Shown: piece after piece, positions 54,849 to 63,295 of the stretch | Numbering within the stretch: the stretch's first letter is position 1 | How the letters are laid out: every line of letters starts with the position of its first letter | From: Falsirhodobacter sp051195255 | GTDB lineage: Bacteria > Pseudomonadota > Alphaproteobacteria > Rhodobacterales > Rhodobacteraceae | NCBI RefSeq assembly: GCF_051195255.1 | Contig: NZ_JBNJLK010000001.1 | Location: 496,001 to 560,000 of the forward strand | Direction of reading: 5' to 3' | Length of the DNA stretch: 64,000 nt | Made by a program: the position numbers and the translations under genes | Notes under the pieces: generated by a model | What the model was told of the DNA's origin: nothing | The model's database searches: none | What the model saw: the letters and a program-made list of their open reading frames with translations, nothing else

Positions 54849-55815
54849 CCCCGCGACGCCCCAGGGTGGCCGGATCCAGATCGTAATGCGCGCCGCAGAA
54901 CTGGCAGTCGGCGGTGACGGTGCCGTCCGGGGTGATCATCTCGGCGATCTCCTCGGCCGGATAGGGTTCCAGCGCGGCGCGGACCTTGTCCTCGGAACAG
55001 GAGCATCCGAAGCGCAGGGGCTGGCTGTCGAAGACGCGGGGGCCTTCCTCGTGGAACAGCCGCACCAGCAGGTCGGTGGGCGCGAGGGAGGGACCGATAA
55101 GCTCCAGATCCTCCACCGTGTCCAGAAGGTAGTTGGCGCGCATCCAATTTTCGCCCTCGTCCCCGTCCAGAATGTCGGCATGCGTCAGAAGGCCGCCCTC
55201 CCCCGAAGCTTCGCCCACCGAAGGAGAGGCTTTGGGCATGTGCTGCAGCATCACGCCGCCGGCGCGCCAGCTTTCCGCACCGCCCGGCACCTGCGACCGG
55301 CCAAAGGACAGTTCGAACCGCGTGGGAAGCTGTTCGGACTGGGCAAAATACGTCTCGGCGCATTTGGACAGCGACCCGCCGGAAATGGGGGTGATGCCCT
55401 GATAGGGCACGGTTCCCTCCCCTTGGTCAATCAGGATGGCGAAATAGCCCTCGCCCAACTGCTCGAACGCGGGGGCGTCGGTCAGCTGGTCCGCCTCGAA
55501 GCTGGCATAGGCGCGGATGCGGGCAGCCTGCCCGTCATCGGTGGGGCCGTAATAGTCCGTCGCGATCAGCTTCACCGCGCCGTTTCCACGGATCTGCAGC
55601 GACAGCTTCCAGCGCAGCTTGATCGTCTGGCCGATCAACGCCGTCAACAGCGCGGATTCGGCCACCAGCGCCTCGATCAGCGGGGGATAGGCGTGTTTCG
55701 ACAGGACCTGATCCAGAACGCCGTCCAGTCGCACGACGCGGCCGCGGATGTCCGAACGGTCAAGCTGGAAGGGAAGGACGGTGTCGTCCCATGCGATTTG
55801 CGATCCGATGGTCAT
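54838..55815 (-). CDS. hslO: Redox-regulated chaperone Hsp33
   Basis: A 325-residue Hsp33. The N-terminal substrate-binding domain (TVLPFQLDRSDIRGRVVRL, GQTIKLRWKLSLQIRGNG, GEGYFAILIDQ) is followed by the C-terminal zinc/redox switch with CSCS (about residue 268) and CQFC (about 304). Oxidation of these four cysteines releases zinc and turns the chaperone on. ATG 55815 has AAGGAA six bases upstream; the open frame to 55887 lacks family support. A heat-shock promoter and a stable inverted repeat lie upstream. Confidence 0.95.
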   Translation of the reverse strand: MTIGSQIAWDDTVLPFQLDRSDIRGRVVRLDGVLDQVLSKHAYPPLIEALVAESALLTALIGQTIKLRWKLSLQIRGNGAVKLIATDYYGPTDDGQAARIRAYASFEADQLTDAPAFEQLGEGYFAILIDQGEGTVPYQGITPISGGSLSKCAETYFAQSEQLPTRFELSFGRSQVPGGAESWRAGGVMLQHMPKASPSVGEASGEGGLLTHADILDGDEGENWMRANYLLDTVEDLELIGPSLAPTDLLVRLFHEEGPRVFDSQPLRFGCSCSEDKVRAALEPYPAEEIAEMITPDGTVTADCQFCGAHYDLDPATLGRRGDDA

Positions 55816-55835
55816 GGGGTTTCCTTGGGGCAGGC

Positions 55836-55860
55836 GCCTTGGCATATCGTAGGCCAAGGC
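55836..55860. repeat. Inverted repeat in the hslO leader
   Basis: GCCTTGGC (55836-55843), 9-base spacer, GCCAAGGC (55853-55860). It lies between the predicted hslO transcription start and its Shine-Dalgarno. The CCTTGG arm could also pair with the CCAAGGAA that contains the ribosome site. Confidence 0.6.
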
Positions 55861-55872
55861 AATACCGCGTCC

Positions 55873-55901
55873 ATATAGGGACGGCAACCGAAGGACCCAA
55901 G
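55873..55901 (-). promoter_or_regulatory. Heat-shock (RpoH) promoter of hslO
   Basis: On the minus strand: CTTG (55901-55898), 18 bases, CCTATAT (55879-55873) followed by GG. It has the same spacing and shape as the dnaK promoter in this window. Confidence 0.6.
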
Positions 55902-55907
55902 GGCATC

Positions 55908-56393
55908 ATGATCCGGCGATATGGCGAGGCGTTGAAGGCAGGGCAAAGGTATCGTCGACGGGTGGGCGTCTATGCCGTCTGCCTGCGGGGCGGGCAGATC
56001 CTGACCACCCTGCAGGAGGCGCCCACCCCCGAGATCCAGCTGCCGGGCGGCGGGATCGACCCGGGCGAACACCCCGTGGCCGCCCTGCACCGCGAGGTGA
56101 TGGAGGAAACCGGCTGGCGCATCGCGATCGGGCCGCGTCTGGGCGTCTATCGCCGCTTCACCTTCATGCCCGAATACGACAAGTGGGCCGAAAAGGTCTG
56201 CCTGATCCACCTGGCCCGCCCCACCCTGCGCATCGGCCCGCCGACCGAGGCGGGCCATCACGCCGTCTGGATGCCCGTGGCGGAAGCGCTGGAGGCGTTG
56301 ACCAGCGAGGGCGACCGGGCGATGCTGGGGGTGGCGACTCGCAATCACCACGTCCGGCACCACCCCGACGTCCGTTCACCGTGTTCCCGATGA
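55908..56393 (+). CDS. Nudix hydrolase of unknown substrate
   Basis: A 161-residue Nudix protein: MIRRYGEALKAGQRYRRRVG, then box GGGIDPGEHPVAALHREV continuing to MEETGW, and YRRFTFMPEYDKWAEKVCLIHLA. The substrate is not predictable. After about residue 140 (GDRAMLGVATRN) the sequence becomes His/Arg/Pro-rich and ends RSPCSR, which looks unlike a normal Nudix C-terminus. The gene may have lost its true end next to the broken GT61 gene. It is divergent from hslO, and AAGG lies upstream of ATG 55908. Confidence 0.8.
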   Translation: MIRRYGEALKAGQRYRRRVGVYAVCLRGGQILTTLQEAPTPEIQLPGGGIDPGEHPVAALHREVMEETGWRIAIGPRLGVYRRFTFMPEYDKWAEKVCLIHLARPTLRIGPPTEAGHHAVWMPVAEALEALTSEGDRAMLGVATRNHHVRHHPDVRSPCSR

Positions 56394-57489
56394 AAGAAAC
56401 AAGATGACCTGATCGCATTCAAAGCCGCAGATCTTTTTGCCCGCAATGCGGGTCTTTGCAATTCCAATCACCTGCGTATCACCAACAACGATAACGACTA
56501 CCAGGTACATACCGGGGCGGTCGCCGTGCCGACCATATACCGTGGCGGCACCAATATCTGGTGGCGGCGTCGAAGCCAGGGCATCTATTCCTATACGCTT
56601 GAAAGGATCACGGACTTCAACGATCTGTGTGGCAACGATCGGCGCGGCGACTGCACCATCTGGTGGCCCACCGAAGAGACGGATGCCCTTGCACGCCAGC
56701 CGAAGGCGCATCTTGCAAAGGCGATATACGGCGGCACACTATACGCACCTCATGCTGGGCAGCCTGAGCCGGACCTATCCCGCCCGTGCGCGGCCCAAAC
56801 TGTCCGATCAACCCATCGTTTTCCACATGCCCGAACTGGAGGAATTGCGCGAGCCCGTTGCGGTGGGATATATCCGCCAGTTCTTCGACGTGCTGGGCGT
56901 GAACCAGAACAGGCTGCACTTCCTGACCGTTCCGATGGAAATCGATGAACTGACAGTGTTCGGCTCGCAATTCATGGATCGCATTTTCTGCGATACCAAT
57001 CTGTCGCGCAATATGCAGGCGGCGGTGCTTGCGCCTTCCGCACCCGCCGGGGCACCCGCCGCGGGGCATGCCTTCGTCAGCCGAAGCCTGCTTGAAGGCG
57101 GCACGAACGACTTTGTTTCGGACAGAAACCTTGACGACATCGCGCGCGATCTTGGCTTCGATGTCATCCACCCCGAAACGATGACCCTGCGCGATCAGAT
57201 ATCTGTGTTCGACCGATACCTGTCTGTCAGCGGGTTTCAGTCATCGTTCTTCCACCTTAAGGGATTTTGCAGGAATGCGGGCCGGGTGAACATCCTTGTT
57301 CCCGAGGAAAAGCGCACGTTCAGCATCAACTTCCTGAAGATTGATATCGCTTGCGGTTTTGACGATCGGTACCATCTGGTAAACGCACAGAGGGCCGAGA
57401 CACCGAGAGTGAAGTTTCAGCAAACCCTGAAGATCGACCGTGCGGACCTCGTGGATACCCTTGTCCGGATCAAGCAGGCCCACTCCTGA
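56394..57489 (+). pseudogene. GT61-family (DUF563) glycosyltransferase, frameshifted
   Basis: From 56746 to the stop at 57489 one frame encodes a convincing GT61 C-terminal part: HLMLGSLSRTYPARARP, GVNQNRLHFL, AFVSRSLLEGGTNDF, DLGFDVIHPETMTLRDQISVF, FQSSFFHLKGF. The matching N-terminal part is in another frame, open from 56394 to about 56745 and ending AKAIYGGTLY. Joined, they give the GT61 motif 'YGGxLY...H(F/L)(L/M)L(E/G)SLSR', but the usual NHFG piece is missing at the junction. This is consistent with a deletion of about 11 bases. The N-terminal frame has no ATG (GTG 56526 only). Bases are less GC-rich than the neighbours. An intact gene starting at 56437 in the downstream frame is the alternative. 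Confidence 0.6.
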
Positions 57490-57496
57490 TGATCGG

Positions 57497-57527
57497 GGCG
57501 CAGGGAACTTCACCCCCCTCCTGCGCC
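57497..57527. repeat. Inverted repeat between GT61 remnant and galE
   Basis: GGCGCAGG (57497-57504) and CCTGCGCC (57520-57527) with a 15-base loop, between two converging genes. There is no T tract, so a terminator role is uncertain. Confidence 0.4.
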
Positions 57528-57553
57528 ACCACGGATCCGGGAACGATGTCAGG

Positions 57554-58540
57554 TCAGCGCGCGAACGCCTCCGCCTGCGCCCAGCGCCAGGCGTCGCCGA
57601 TCATGTCGCGCAGGTTCGACCGCTTCGGCTGCCAGCCCAGATCGCGGATGGCGGCCTCCGATCCTGAGACCAGCGTCACCGCGTCGCCGGGGCGGCGGTC
57701 GCCATAGACCATCGGCACTTCCTGGTTCGTGACGGCGCGCGATGCCTCGATCACCTCGCGGACCGAGAAGCCGTTGCCGGTGCCCAGGCAGAAGACGCGG
57801 CTTTCATTCCCGCCCAGAAGCCATTTCAGTCCCAGCACATGCGCGTCCACCAGATCCATCACGTGGACGTAGTCACGCACGCAGGTGCCGTCGCGCGTGG
57901 GATAGTCCGTTCCAAACACCGTCAGCGCCGGACGCTTGCCGGCGACAGCGTCCAGCATCAGCGGGATCAGGTGGGTTTCAGGGGTGTGCTGCTCGCCCAC
58001 CTCGGCCTCGGGATCGGCGCCCGCCACGTTGAAATAACGGAAGATCACGTGGTTCAGGTCATGCGCGGCGCCGAAGTTGCGGACCATCTCCTCGATCGCG
58101 AGCTTGGACCCACCATAGGCATTGATCGGGCGCTGGGGGGTGGATTCGTCCAGAAGGACGCCGTCCTGATCGCCATAGGTCGCGCAGGTCGACGAGAAGA
58201 CGAAGTTGCGGATGCCCGCGGCCACCGTCGCCTCCAGCAGGTTCAGCGCGCCGTTCACGTTGACCCGCCAGTAGGTCGCCGGGTCCTTCATAGACTCGCC
58301 CACCAGCGACAGCGCGGCGAAATGCATGACCGCAACGGGCTGGTATTGCTCCAGCGCCGCGTCGATGTCGGCGCGGTTCATCAGGTCGCCCTTGAACAGC
58401 GGACCGAACTTCACGGCCTGTTCCCAGCCGGTGGAGATGTTGTCGAAGGTGACGGGCGTGAACCCCGCCAATTTCAGCACCTTGCAGGCATGTGCGCCGA
58501 TATAGCCTGCGCCGCCGGTGACCAGAACGTTATGTGCCAT
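57554..58540 (-). CDS. galE: UDP-glucose 4-epimerase
   Basis: A 328-residue SDR epimerase: NVLVTGGAGYIGAHACKVL, FDNISTGW, HFAALSLVGES, VFSSTCATYGD, YGGSKLAIEEM (YxxxK), FRYFNVAGADPEAEVGE, TRDGTCVRDYVHVMDLVDAH and YGDRRPGDAVTLVS. These are diagnostic of GalE, which interconverts UDP-glucose and UDP-galactose. GalU in this window makes its substrate. It is divergent from the Stf0-type sulfotransferase gene and opens the capsule-export region. Confidence 0.95.
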   Translation of the reverse strand: MAHNVLVTGGAGYIGAHACKVLKLAGFTPVTFDNISTGWEQAVKFGPLFKGDLMNRADIDAALEQYQPVAVMHFAALSLVGESMKDPATYWRVNVNGALNLLEATVAAGIRNFVFSSTCATYGDQDGVLLDESTPQRPINAYGGSKLAIEEMVRNFGAAHDLNHVIFRYFNVAGADPEAEVGEQHTPETHLIPLMLDAVAGKRPALTVFGTDYPTRDGTCVRDYVHVMDLVDAHVLGLKWLLGGNESRVFCLGTGNGFSVREVIEASRAVTNQEVPMVYGDRRPGDAVTLVSGSEAAIRDLGWQPKRSNLRDMIGDAWRWAQAEAFAR

Positions 58541-58679
58541 TGTCTCACGATCCTGACTTCTTTGAGGGGACCCTAGCCAAGCCTCCACAGCTTGACCAGT
58601 GGACACGGATCACGGCTTGGTTTGACCTTTCACCCCGGTCGCCGCATATGTCTGCCCGGACATGGAGGAGGAGCGCAGC

Positions 58680-59459
58680 TTGGACATCGTGAAGTTCCTG
58701 GCCCAAGGCGGTGTGCACGAGGTGGAAATCCGTCGCCACTTCCGGGGCCGCGTCGCCTATCAGGGGACCGGCCCGGTATTTGACCATCCGCTTTACCTTC
58801 TGGCCTTCTCCAACCGCAGCGGCTCGAACCTGCTCGCCGACTATCTGCGCACCACCCCCATCTTCTCGGGGTTCTACGAGCAGTTGAACTATTCCACTGT
58901 CTTTCAGCAGGCCGAGCGGTGGAACGCCACGACCTTCCCCGACTTCATTCGTCAAAGCGCCGAGGTTCTGTCGGAACCTGGCAAGATGCACGGGTTCAAG
59001 GCGTCGTGGGACCAGATCCTCATGCTGCACCGCTTCCGAATCCCGGCGATGTATCAGGGGGTGCGCGTCATCCATATCACGCGTGAGGATCTGCTGGGGC
59101 AGGCCATTTCGTACCATATCGCCCACCAGACGAAGCGCTGGACCAGCGAACAGACCGGCCTGGATGTGGAACCCGTCTTCAACTTCGCGCAGATCGACCA
59201 TCTGATCAGCGCCACGCAGATGTCCGCCAATGCGATTCAGGCGCTTTGCACCATCTTCGGCCTTCCCCGGATGCACCTGACCTATGAGGATCTGGTTCGG
59301 CGGCCACGTCGGGCCGTGCTGCGCGTCGGCACCTTCGCAGGGGCGGACCTGTCCGACTGGAAGCTGCGCAAGCCCGCAATCGAGCGGCAGGCCGACGCCC
59401 TGAACGACATGTTCCGTGCGCGCTTCGAGTCCGAGGCGCGGGCTGCCCTGCTGCGCTGA
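58680..59459 (+). CDS. Stf0-type sulfotransferase
   Basis: A 259-residue sulfotransferase: LLAFSNRSGSNLLADYLR (PAPS 5'-phosphosulfate loop), MHGFKASWDQ, HITREDLLGQAISYHIAHQTKRW (3'-phosphate binding) and LTYEDLVRRP. This resembles Stf0 trehalose sulfotransferase and related bacterial carbohydrate sulfotransferases. I place the start at TTG 58680 because GGAGGAGGAG (58664-58673) sits six bases upstream; ATG 58662 in the same frame has no ribosome site. It lies between galE and the kps export genes, so capsule sulfation is the likely role. Confidence 0.82.
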   Translation: MDIVKFLAQGGVHEVEIRRHFRGRVAYQGTGPVFDHPLYLLAFSNRSGSNLLADYLRTTPIFSGFYEQLNYSTVFQQAERWNATTFPDFIRQSAEVLSEPGKMHGFKASWDQILMLHRFRIPAMYQGVRVIHITREDLLGQAISYHIAHQTKRWTSEQTGLDVEPVFNFAQIDHLISATQMSANAIQALCTIFGLPRMHLTYEDLVRRPRRAVLRVGTFAGADLSDWKLRKPAIERQADALNDMFRARFESEARAALLR

Positions 59460-59479
59460 GACGCTGCCCGTCCGTCTGG

Positions 59480-60136
59480 TCAGACCTCCATGTTGCGTTC
59501 GTGCCGGGCGATGCCCTCGTCCAGATCCTCATACCAAGTCAGACGGCCGTTCTCCAGAACGGCGGCCGAACTGCATATCTTTCGCACCATCGACATCGAG
59601 TGGCTGACCATGATCGCCGCCGAACGGTTCAGGCGTTCCTTCAGGTAGGCGCTGCTCTTGGCCTTGAATGACGCGTCCCCCACCGAGGTAACCTCGTCGA
59701 TCAGATAGGTGTCGAACGGGATGCCCATGGAAACGCCGAACGCCAGCCGTGACCGCATCCCCGAGGAATAGGTGCGGAACGGAAGATGAAAATGCTTCCC
59801 GAGTTCAGCGAAGTCTTCCACGAACTGGATCAGCCCCACGGTATCTACCCCATAGATCCGCGCCACGAACCGGACATTCTGCGCGCCCGTCAGTTCGGGA
59901 TGGAAGGATCCCGCAAACCCGACGGGCCAGGAAATGGTGCCGCTGGACAGGATGCGCCCGCCTGTCGGCTCCACCGTGCCGGAGATCATCTGAAGCAGGG
60001 TGGATTTCCCTGCCCCGTTTCGCCCCAGAAGGGCCACGGCGCGGCGCGACGGGAACGTGACGCTGATATTGTCGGCGACGGTTTTTCGCTGCCCTTGCAG
60101 GATGAACGTCTTGCTCAGGTTCTCAAGTCGGATCAT
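59480..60136 (-). CDS. kpsT: Capsule polysaccharide export ATPase KpsT
   Basis: A 218-residue ABC ATPase of the polysaccharide type: Walker A LLGRNGAGKST, the family-specific WPVGFAGSFHPELTGAQNVRF, FRTYSSGMRSRLAFGVSMGI (signature), Walker B YLIDEVTSVGD and IMVSHSMSMVR. It powers capsule export with KpsM. It starts five bases after kpsE. The partner KpsM is divergently encoded at 61485. Confidence 0.94.
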   Translation of the reverse strand: MIRLENLSKTFILQGQRKTVADNISVTFPSRRAVALLGRNGAGKSTLLQMISGTVEPTGGRILSSGTISWPVGFAGSFHPELTGAQNVRFVARIYGVDTVGLIQFVEDFAELGKHFHLPFRTYSSGMRSRLAFGVSMGIPFDTYLIDEVTSVGDASFKAKSSAYLKERLNRSAAIMVSHSMSMVRKICSSAAVLENGRLTWYEDLDEGIARHERNMEV

Positions 60137-60141
60137 GGACC

Positions 60142-61398
60142 CTATTTCCGGTCCTTCAGGCTGTATCCCACGAGGACGACCACGGCCCAGACAAGGATGA
60201 GGAACAGCGTCATCAGGATGAAAATCTTGCCACGCTGCGGGAAAAGCGACTGTTCCGCCAGCGTCGGCTGCACGTGCGCCGCCAGATAACGGCTCTGGCG
60301 ACCAGCTTCGGCGCGGGCCGCGTTGAAGGCGGCCAGCGCCGCCGTGTAGGTCTGCTCCGCGAATTCGCGATCCACGCTCAGCTTCTCGTATTCTCCTACG
60401 AGGTTCGCGAAGGCCGACGCGCTTCCGCCCTCGGCCGTGCCTGACAGGCCAACCTTGTTGCGCTCTTCGGAGATGCGCTGGTTGATCACCTCGATCCGCC
60501 GCTGCGCCTGCTGGATGCGAACGTCGTCGTCCCGCGTGGTCTGACGCAGCATGTCCATCTCCACCATGGCGGTGGCCAGTTGCGCCTGCAGCGTATTGAC
60601 GATGCCCATCTGACCCATGGTGTCCACGGAAGGGTCGATGATCTGGTTGGTGTTGCGGAAGATGTTCACCGCCGTCCGTGCGGCCCGCAGGTCCTCGGTG
60701 GCCGTGTTCAGATCCTCGCGCGCGTAGCGGATCGCATCCTCGCGCGCGATGTCGGACAGCTTGTTGATGATCTCCGTTCCTTCGCCGAAGATCGCCTGCG
60801 TGATGTTCTTCGCGTCCTGGGGATCGAACGCCAGGACACGCACGCTGAGGATGTTGGTCCGGTTGTCCAGCGTAACCCGCACCATGTCGTTCCAGTACCG
60901 GGAAAGATCCTCGATCGTGCCGTGCTTGCCGAAACCGAAGACAGGGTCGAAACGGGGCTTCGACCAGATTGCGCGCAGATCGACCTTGCGATCCACCTTC
61001 GCCACCAGATCCTGACTGTTGAAGTAGTTGTACAGGACTTCGGGGTCCGAGGCGGTGCTGGTGGCCCCGCTCAGCATGCTCAGACCGCCGAGCATGTCCG
61101 AAGGAGACGTCTGGCTTTCGCTGCGCACCATGAACGAGACGCTGGAGGCGTACTGATCCTTTGCGAAGACCCACAGATACAGCGCTGCGAGCAGGGCCGG
61201 GATTACGACGGCGGCAAGGAAACTTCCCAGCACGAACCGGTGCCGCCGAAGCAATTGCGCCCCGGGAACGGCCGGTCGCACCACGATAGCCGGTGCATCT
61301 TCCGCACCCCGTTCCGCGCCGGGAGCCACAAGGGCCGGGCGCCGCTTGCGGCGGGGTGGGGCAACTTCGGAAGCGGGCAGTGTGTCGGGTATGGGCAA
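60142..61398 (-). CDS. kpsE: Capsule export inner-membrane/periplasmic adaptor KpsE (PCP-3 family)
   Basis: A 418-residue protein with a basic N-terminal tail and two membrane helices (~55-78 and ~390-412) flanking a long coiled-coil periplasmic region. Family sequences include VSFMVRSESQTSPSDML, DSQDL-like NYFNSQDLV, NIFRNTNQIIDPSVDTMGQ, and a proline-bearing end LAEQSLFPQRGKIF. It links KpsMT to the outer-membrane channel (not in the window). The start is TTG 61398 with GGAGG five bases upstream; no nearby ATG is available. Confidence 0.93.
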   Translation of the reverse strand: MPIPDTLPASEVAPPRRKRRPALVAPGAERGAEDAPAIVVRPAVPGAQLLRRHRFVLGSFLAAVVIPALLAALYLWVFAKDQYASSVSFMVRSESQTSPSDMLGGLSMLSGATSTASDPEVLYNYFNSQDLVAKVDRKVDLRAIWSKPRFDPVFGFGKHGTIEDLSRYWNDMVRVTLDNRTNILSVRVLAFDPQDAKNITQAIFGEGTEIINKLSDIAREDAIRYAREDLNTATEDLRAARTAVNIFRNTNQIIDPSVDTMGQMGIVNTLQAQLATAMVEMDMLRQTTRDDDVRIQQAQRRIEVINQRISEERNKVGLSGTAEGGSASAFANLVGEYEKLSVDREFAEQTYTAALAAFNAARAEAGRQSRYLAAHVQPTLAEQSLFPQRGKIFILMTLFLILVWAVVVLVGYSLKDRK

Positions 61399-61417
61399 GC
61401 GACCTCCGAGGACCGGA

Positions 61418-61446
61418 TTGAACCTTCAGAACAGCTTGTACATACT
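61418..61446 (+). promoter_or_regulatory. Sigma-70-type promoter for kpsM
   Basis: TTGAAC (61418-61423), 17-base spacer, CATACT (61441-61446), in the 86-base divergent kpsE/kpsM gap. Confidence 0.45.
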
Positions 61447-61484
61447 GTGCCCTTGAAATTCCAGCGGTCGCAGAGGCAAGTCCC

Positions 61485-62306
61485 ATGTCCGGAACCAGCA
61501 CGCCCCCGCCCGAGGTTCTGCGTTCAATCCACGCGTCCCACAGATTCGGCACCGCCCGCGCGGTCGGAGCGCTTGTCCTGAGGGAGATGGCCACGACGTA
61601 TGGCCGGTCGCCCGGCGGATACATCTGGGCGATCCTGGAACCGCTTGCGGGCATCACGGTGATGACCTTCGTCTTCTCGCTGATGCTGCGGACGCCGCCT
61701 TTGGGGATCAACTTCCCGATCTTCTATGCTACGGGCATGCTGCCCTTCACGATGTACATCCACATCACGCAGCGCGTGCAGACAGCCATCAACTACTCGC
61801 GACCGCTTCTTGCCTACCCGACCGTGACCTTCCTCGACGCGATCCTGGCGCGGTTCCTGCTGGCGCTCGTGACAAAGCTTCTCGTGTCCTACATCCTGTT
61901 CGCGGGCATCTGCACACTGTTCGAGACCCGAACCGTTCTGGACCTTTCTGCAATCGCGTTGGGCTTCACGATGCTGGCGGTGCTGGCGCTGGGCATCGGC
62001 ACGTTGAATTGCGTTCTTGTCAGCATCATCCCGCTGTGGGATCGCCTCTGGGGGATCGCGATGGCCCCGCTGATGATCCTGTCCTGCGTGTTCTACACCT
62101 TCGACATGGTTCCGGCGTCGGCGCAGACATACCTGTGGTTCAACCCGATGCTGCACGTGATCGGACAGATACGCTCCGGCTTCTATCCGGGCTATGACGC
62201 AAGCTATGTCAGCCCCACCTACGTGTTCCTCTGCGGGCTGGTTCCAATGGTTCTCGGGTTGATCTTCCTGCGACGCTGGCACCGTCTCATCCTCAGCCGC
62301 GGATGA
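61485..62306 (+). CDS. kpsM: Capsule polysaccharide export permease KpsM
   Basis: A 273-residue ABC-2 permease with about six membrane helices. Family features include LVLREMATTYGRSPGGYIWAILEPL, FPIFYATGMLPFTMY, IPLWDRLWGIAMAPLMILSCVFYTFDMVP, NPMLHVIGQIRSGFYPGYD and a C-terminal basic end. It forms the membrane path of KpsMT. AGAGG lies eight bases before ATG. It overlaps the GT2 gene by four bases. Its divergence from kpsT/kpsE splits the transporter over two transcripts. Confidence 0.93.
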   Translation: MSGTSTPPPEVLRSIHASHRFGTARAVGALVLREMATTYGRSPGGYIWAILEPLAGITVMTFVFSLMLRTPPLGINFPIFYATGMLPFTMYIHITQRVQTAINYSRPLLAYPTVTFLDAILARFLLALVTKLLVSYILFAGICTLFETRTVLDLSAIALGFTMLAVLALGIGTLNCVLVSIIPLWDRLWGIAMAPLMILSCVFYTFDMVPASAQTYLWFNPMLHVIGQIRSGFYPGYDASYVSPTYVFLCGLVPMVLGLIFLRRWHRLILSRG

Positions 62307-63208
62307 TCACGGTCCTGCTCGCGGCCTTCAATGGCGCACGTCACCTTCCTGAACAGCTGTCCTCCATCGCCGCGCAAGAGGGGGTGGGGTGGCGGCTGTG
62401 GGTGTCCGACGACGGTTCGACCGACGCGACTCGTGCCGTTGTGAAGGATTTCGCCGTCCGTCACCCGGACCGGCAAATCCGGCTGATGGACGGCCCTCGC
62501 CAGGGATCGGCCGCGAACTTCCTGTCCCTGTTGCATCATCCCGACCTGCCTCCCGGTCCGGTCGCCTTCAGCGATCAGGACGATGTCTGGCTGCCGGACC
62601 GGCTGCGGCGCGCGCTGACGGACATCGGCGACATGCCACATCCGACCCTTTATGCCAGCACGACGTTGGTCTGCGGACCGGAACTGGAACATCCCCGCCT
62701 GTCCCGATCGCGTGGCATGCCTGCCTTCGAGAACGCGCTGGTGCAAAACATCATGGCCGGAAACACGATGGTTCTGAACGCCGAGGCGGTGGCATGCCTG
62801 CGGGCCCTGTCCCCAGCGTCGCCAGTGCCGTTTCACGACTGGTGGATCTATCTGGCATTGGCGGCCCTTCGGGCTCACATGATTTCCGATCCACGGCCAA
62901 GCCTGCTTTATCGCCAGCATGGCGGGAACGAACTCGGCGACGCAGCCCGCAGCCACGCCTTCCTGCGCCGGTTGAAGCTGTCCCGGCAGGGACACTATGC
63001 GAGTTGGATCCGGGCGAATGTCGACGCGCTCCTGCCCCACGCCCACAAGCTGGACCCGGACCGGCGTGACATGCTGAAAGCGTTCGGGGCCGAACTGGGA
63101 ACAGGCGGGCCCGCCCGTGTCCGGCGCCTGATGCGGATGGGAATCCGGCGCGATCGGCGACGACAGACGGCACTGCTTTATGCGGCCGCGCTGGCAGGGC
63201 GCGTCTAG
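62303..63208 (+). CDS. GT2 family glycosyltransferase (rhamnosyltransferase-like)
   Basis: A 301-residue GT-A enzyme: ITVLLAAFNGARHLPEQLSSI, VSDDGSTDATRAV, AFSDQDDVWLPDRL (the SDQDDVW motif of dTDP-rhamnosyl and similar transferases), MAGNTMVLNAEAV and PFHDWWIYL. It probably extends the capsule repeat unit. The ATG overlaps the kpsM stop, so the two are translated together. Donor identity is uncertain. Confidence 0.87.
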   Translation: MITVLLAAFNGARHLPEQLSSIAAQEGVGWRLWVSDDGSTDATRAVVKDFAVRHPDRQIRLMDGPRQGSAANFLSLLHHPDLPPGPVAFSDQDDVWLPDRLRRALTDIGDMPHPTLYASTTLVCGPELEHPRLSRSRGMPAFENALVQNIMAGNTMVLNAEAVACLRALSPASPVPFHDWWIYLALAALRAHMISDPRPSLLYRQHGGNELGDAARSHAFLRRLKLSRQGHYASWIRANVDALLPHAHKLDPDRRDMLKAFGAELGTGGPARVRRLMRMGIRRDRRRQTALLYAAALAGRV

Positions 63209-63295
63209 GCTGTTGCGGCCCTGCGCGCGCAGCTCAAAGCCTGGTTTAACCGGACGAAACTAGGGTTCGGAGCGCACCTGTCATAGGAATCCCCC

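Noticed and set aside
56376..56711. 111-codon frame on the minus strand over the GT61 N-terminal region
   Set aside because: Looked plausible at first (hydrophobic VVVIVV stretch), but the plus-strand frame here joins to the GT61 signature YGGTLY, and no ribosome site is seen on the minus strand.
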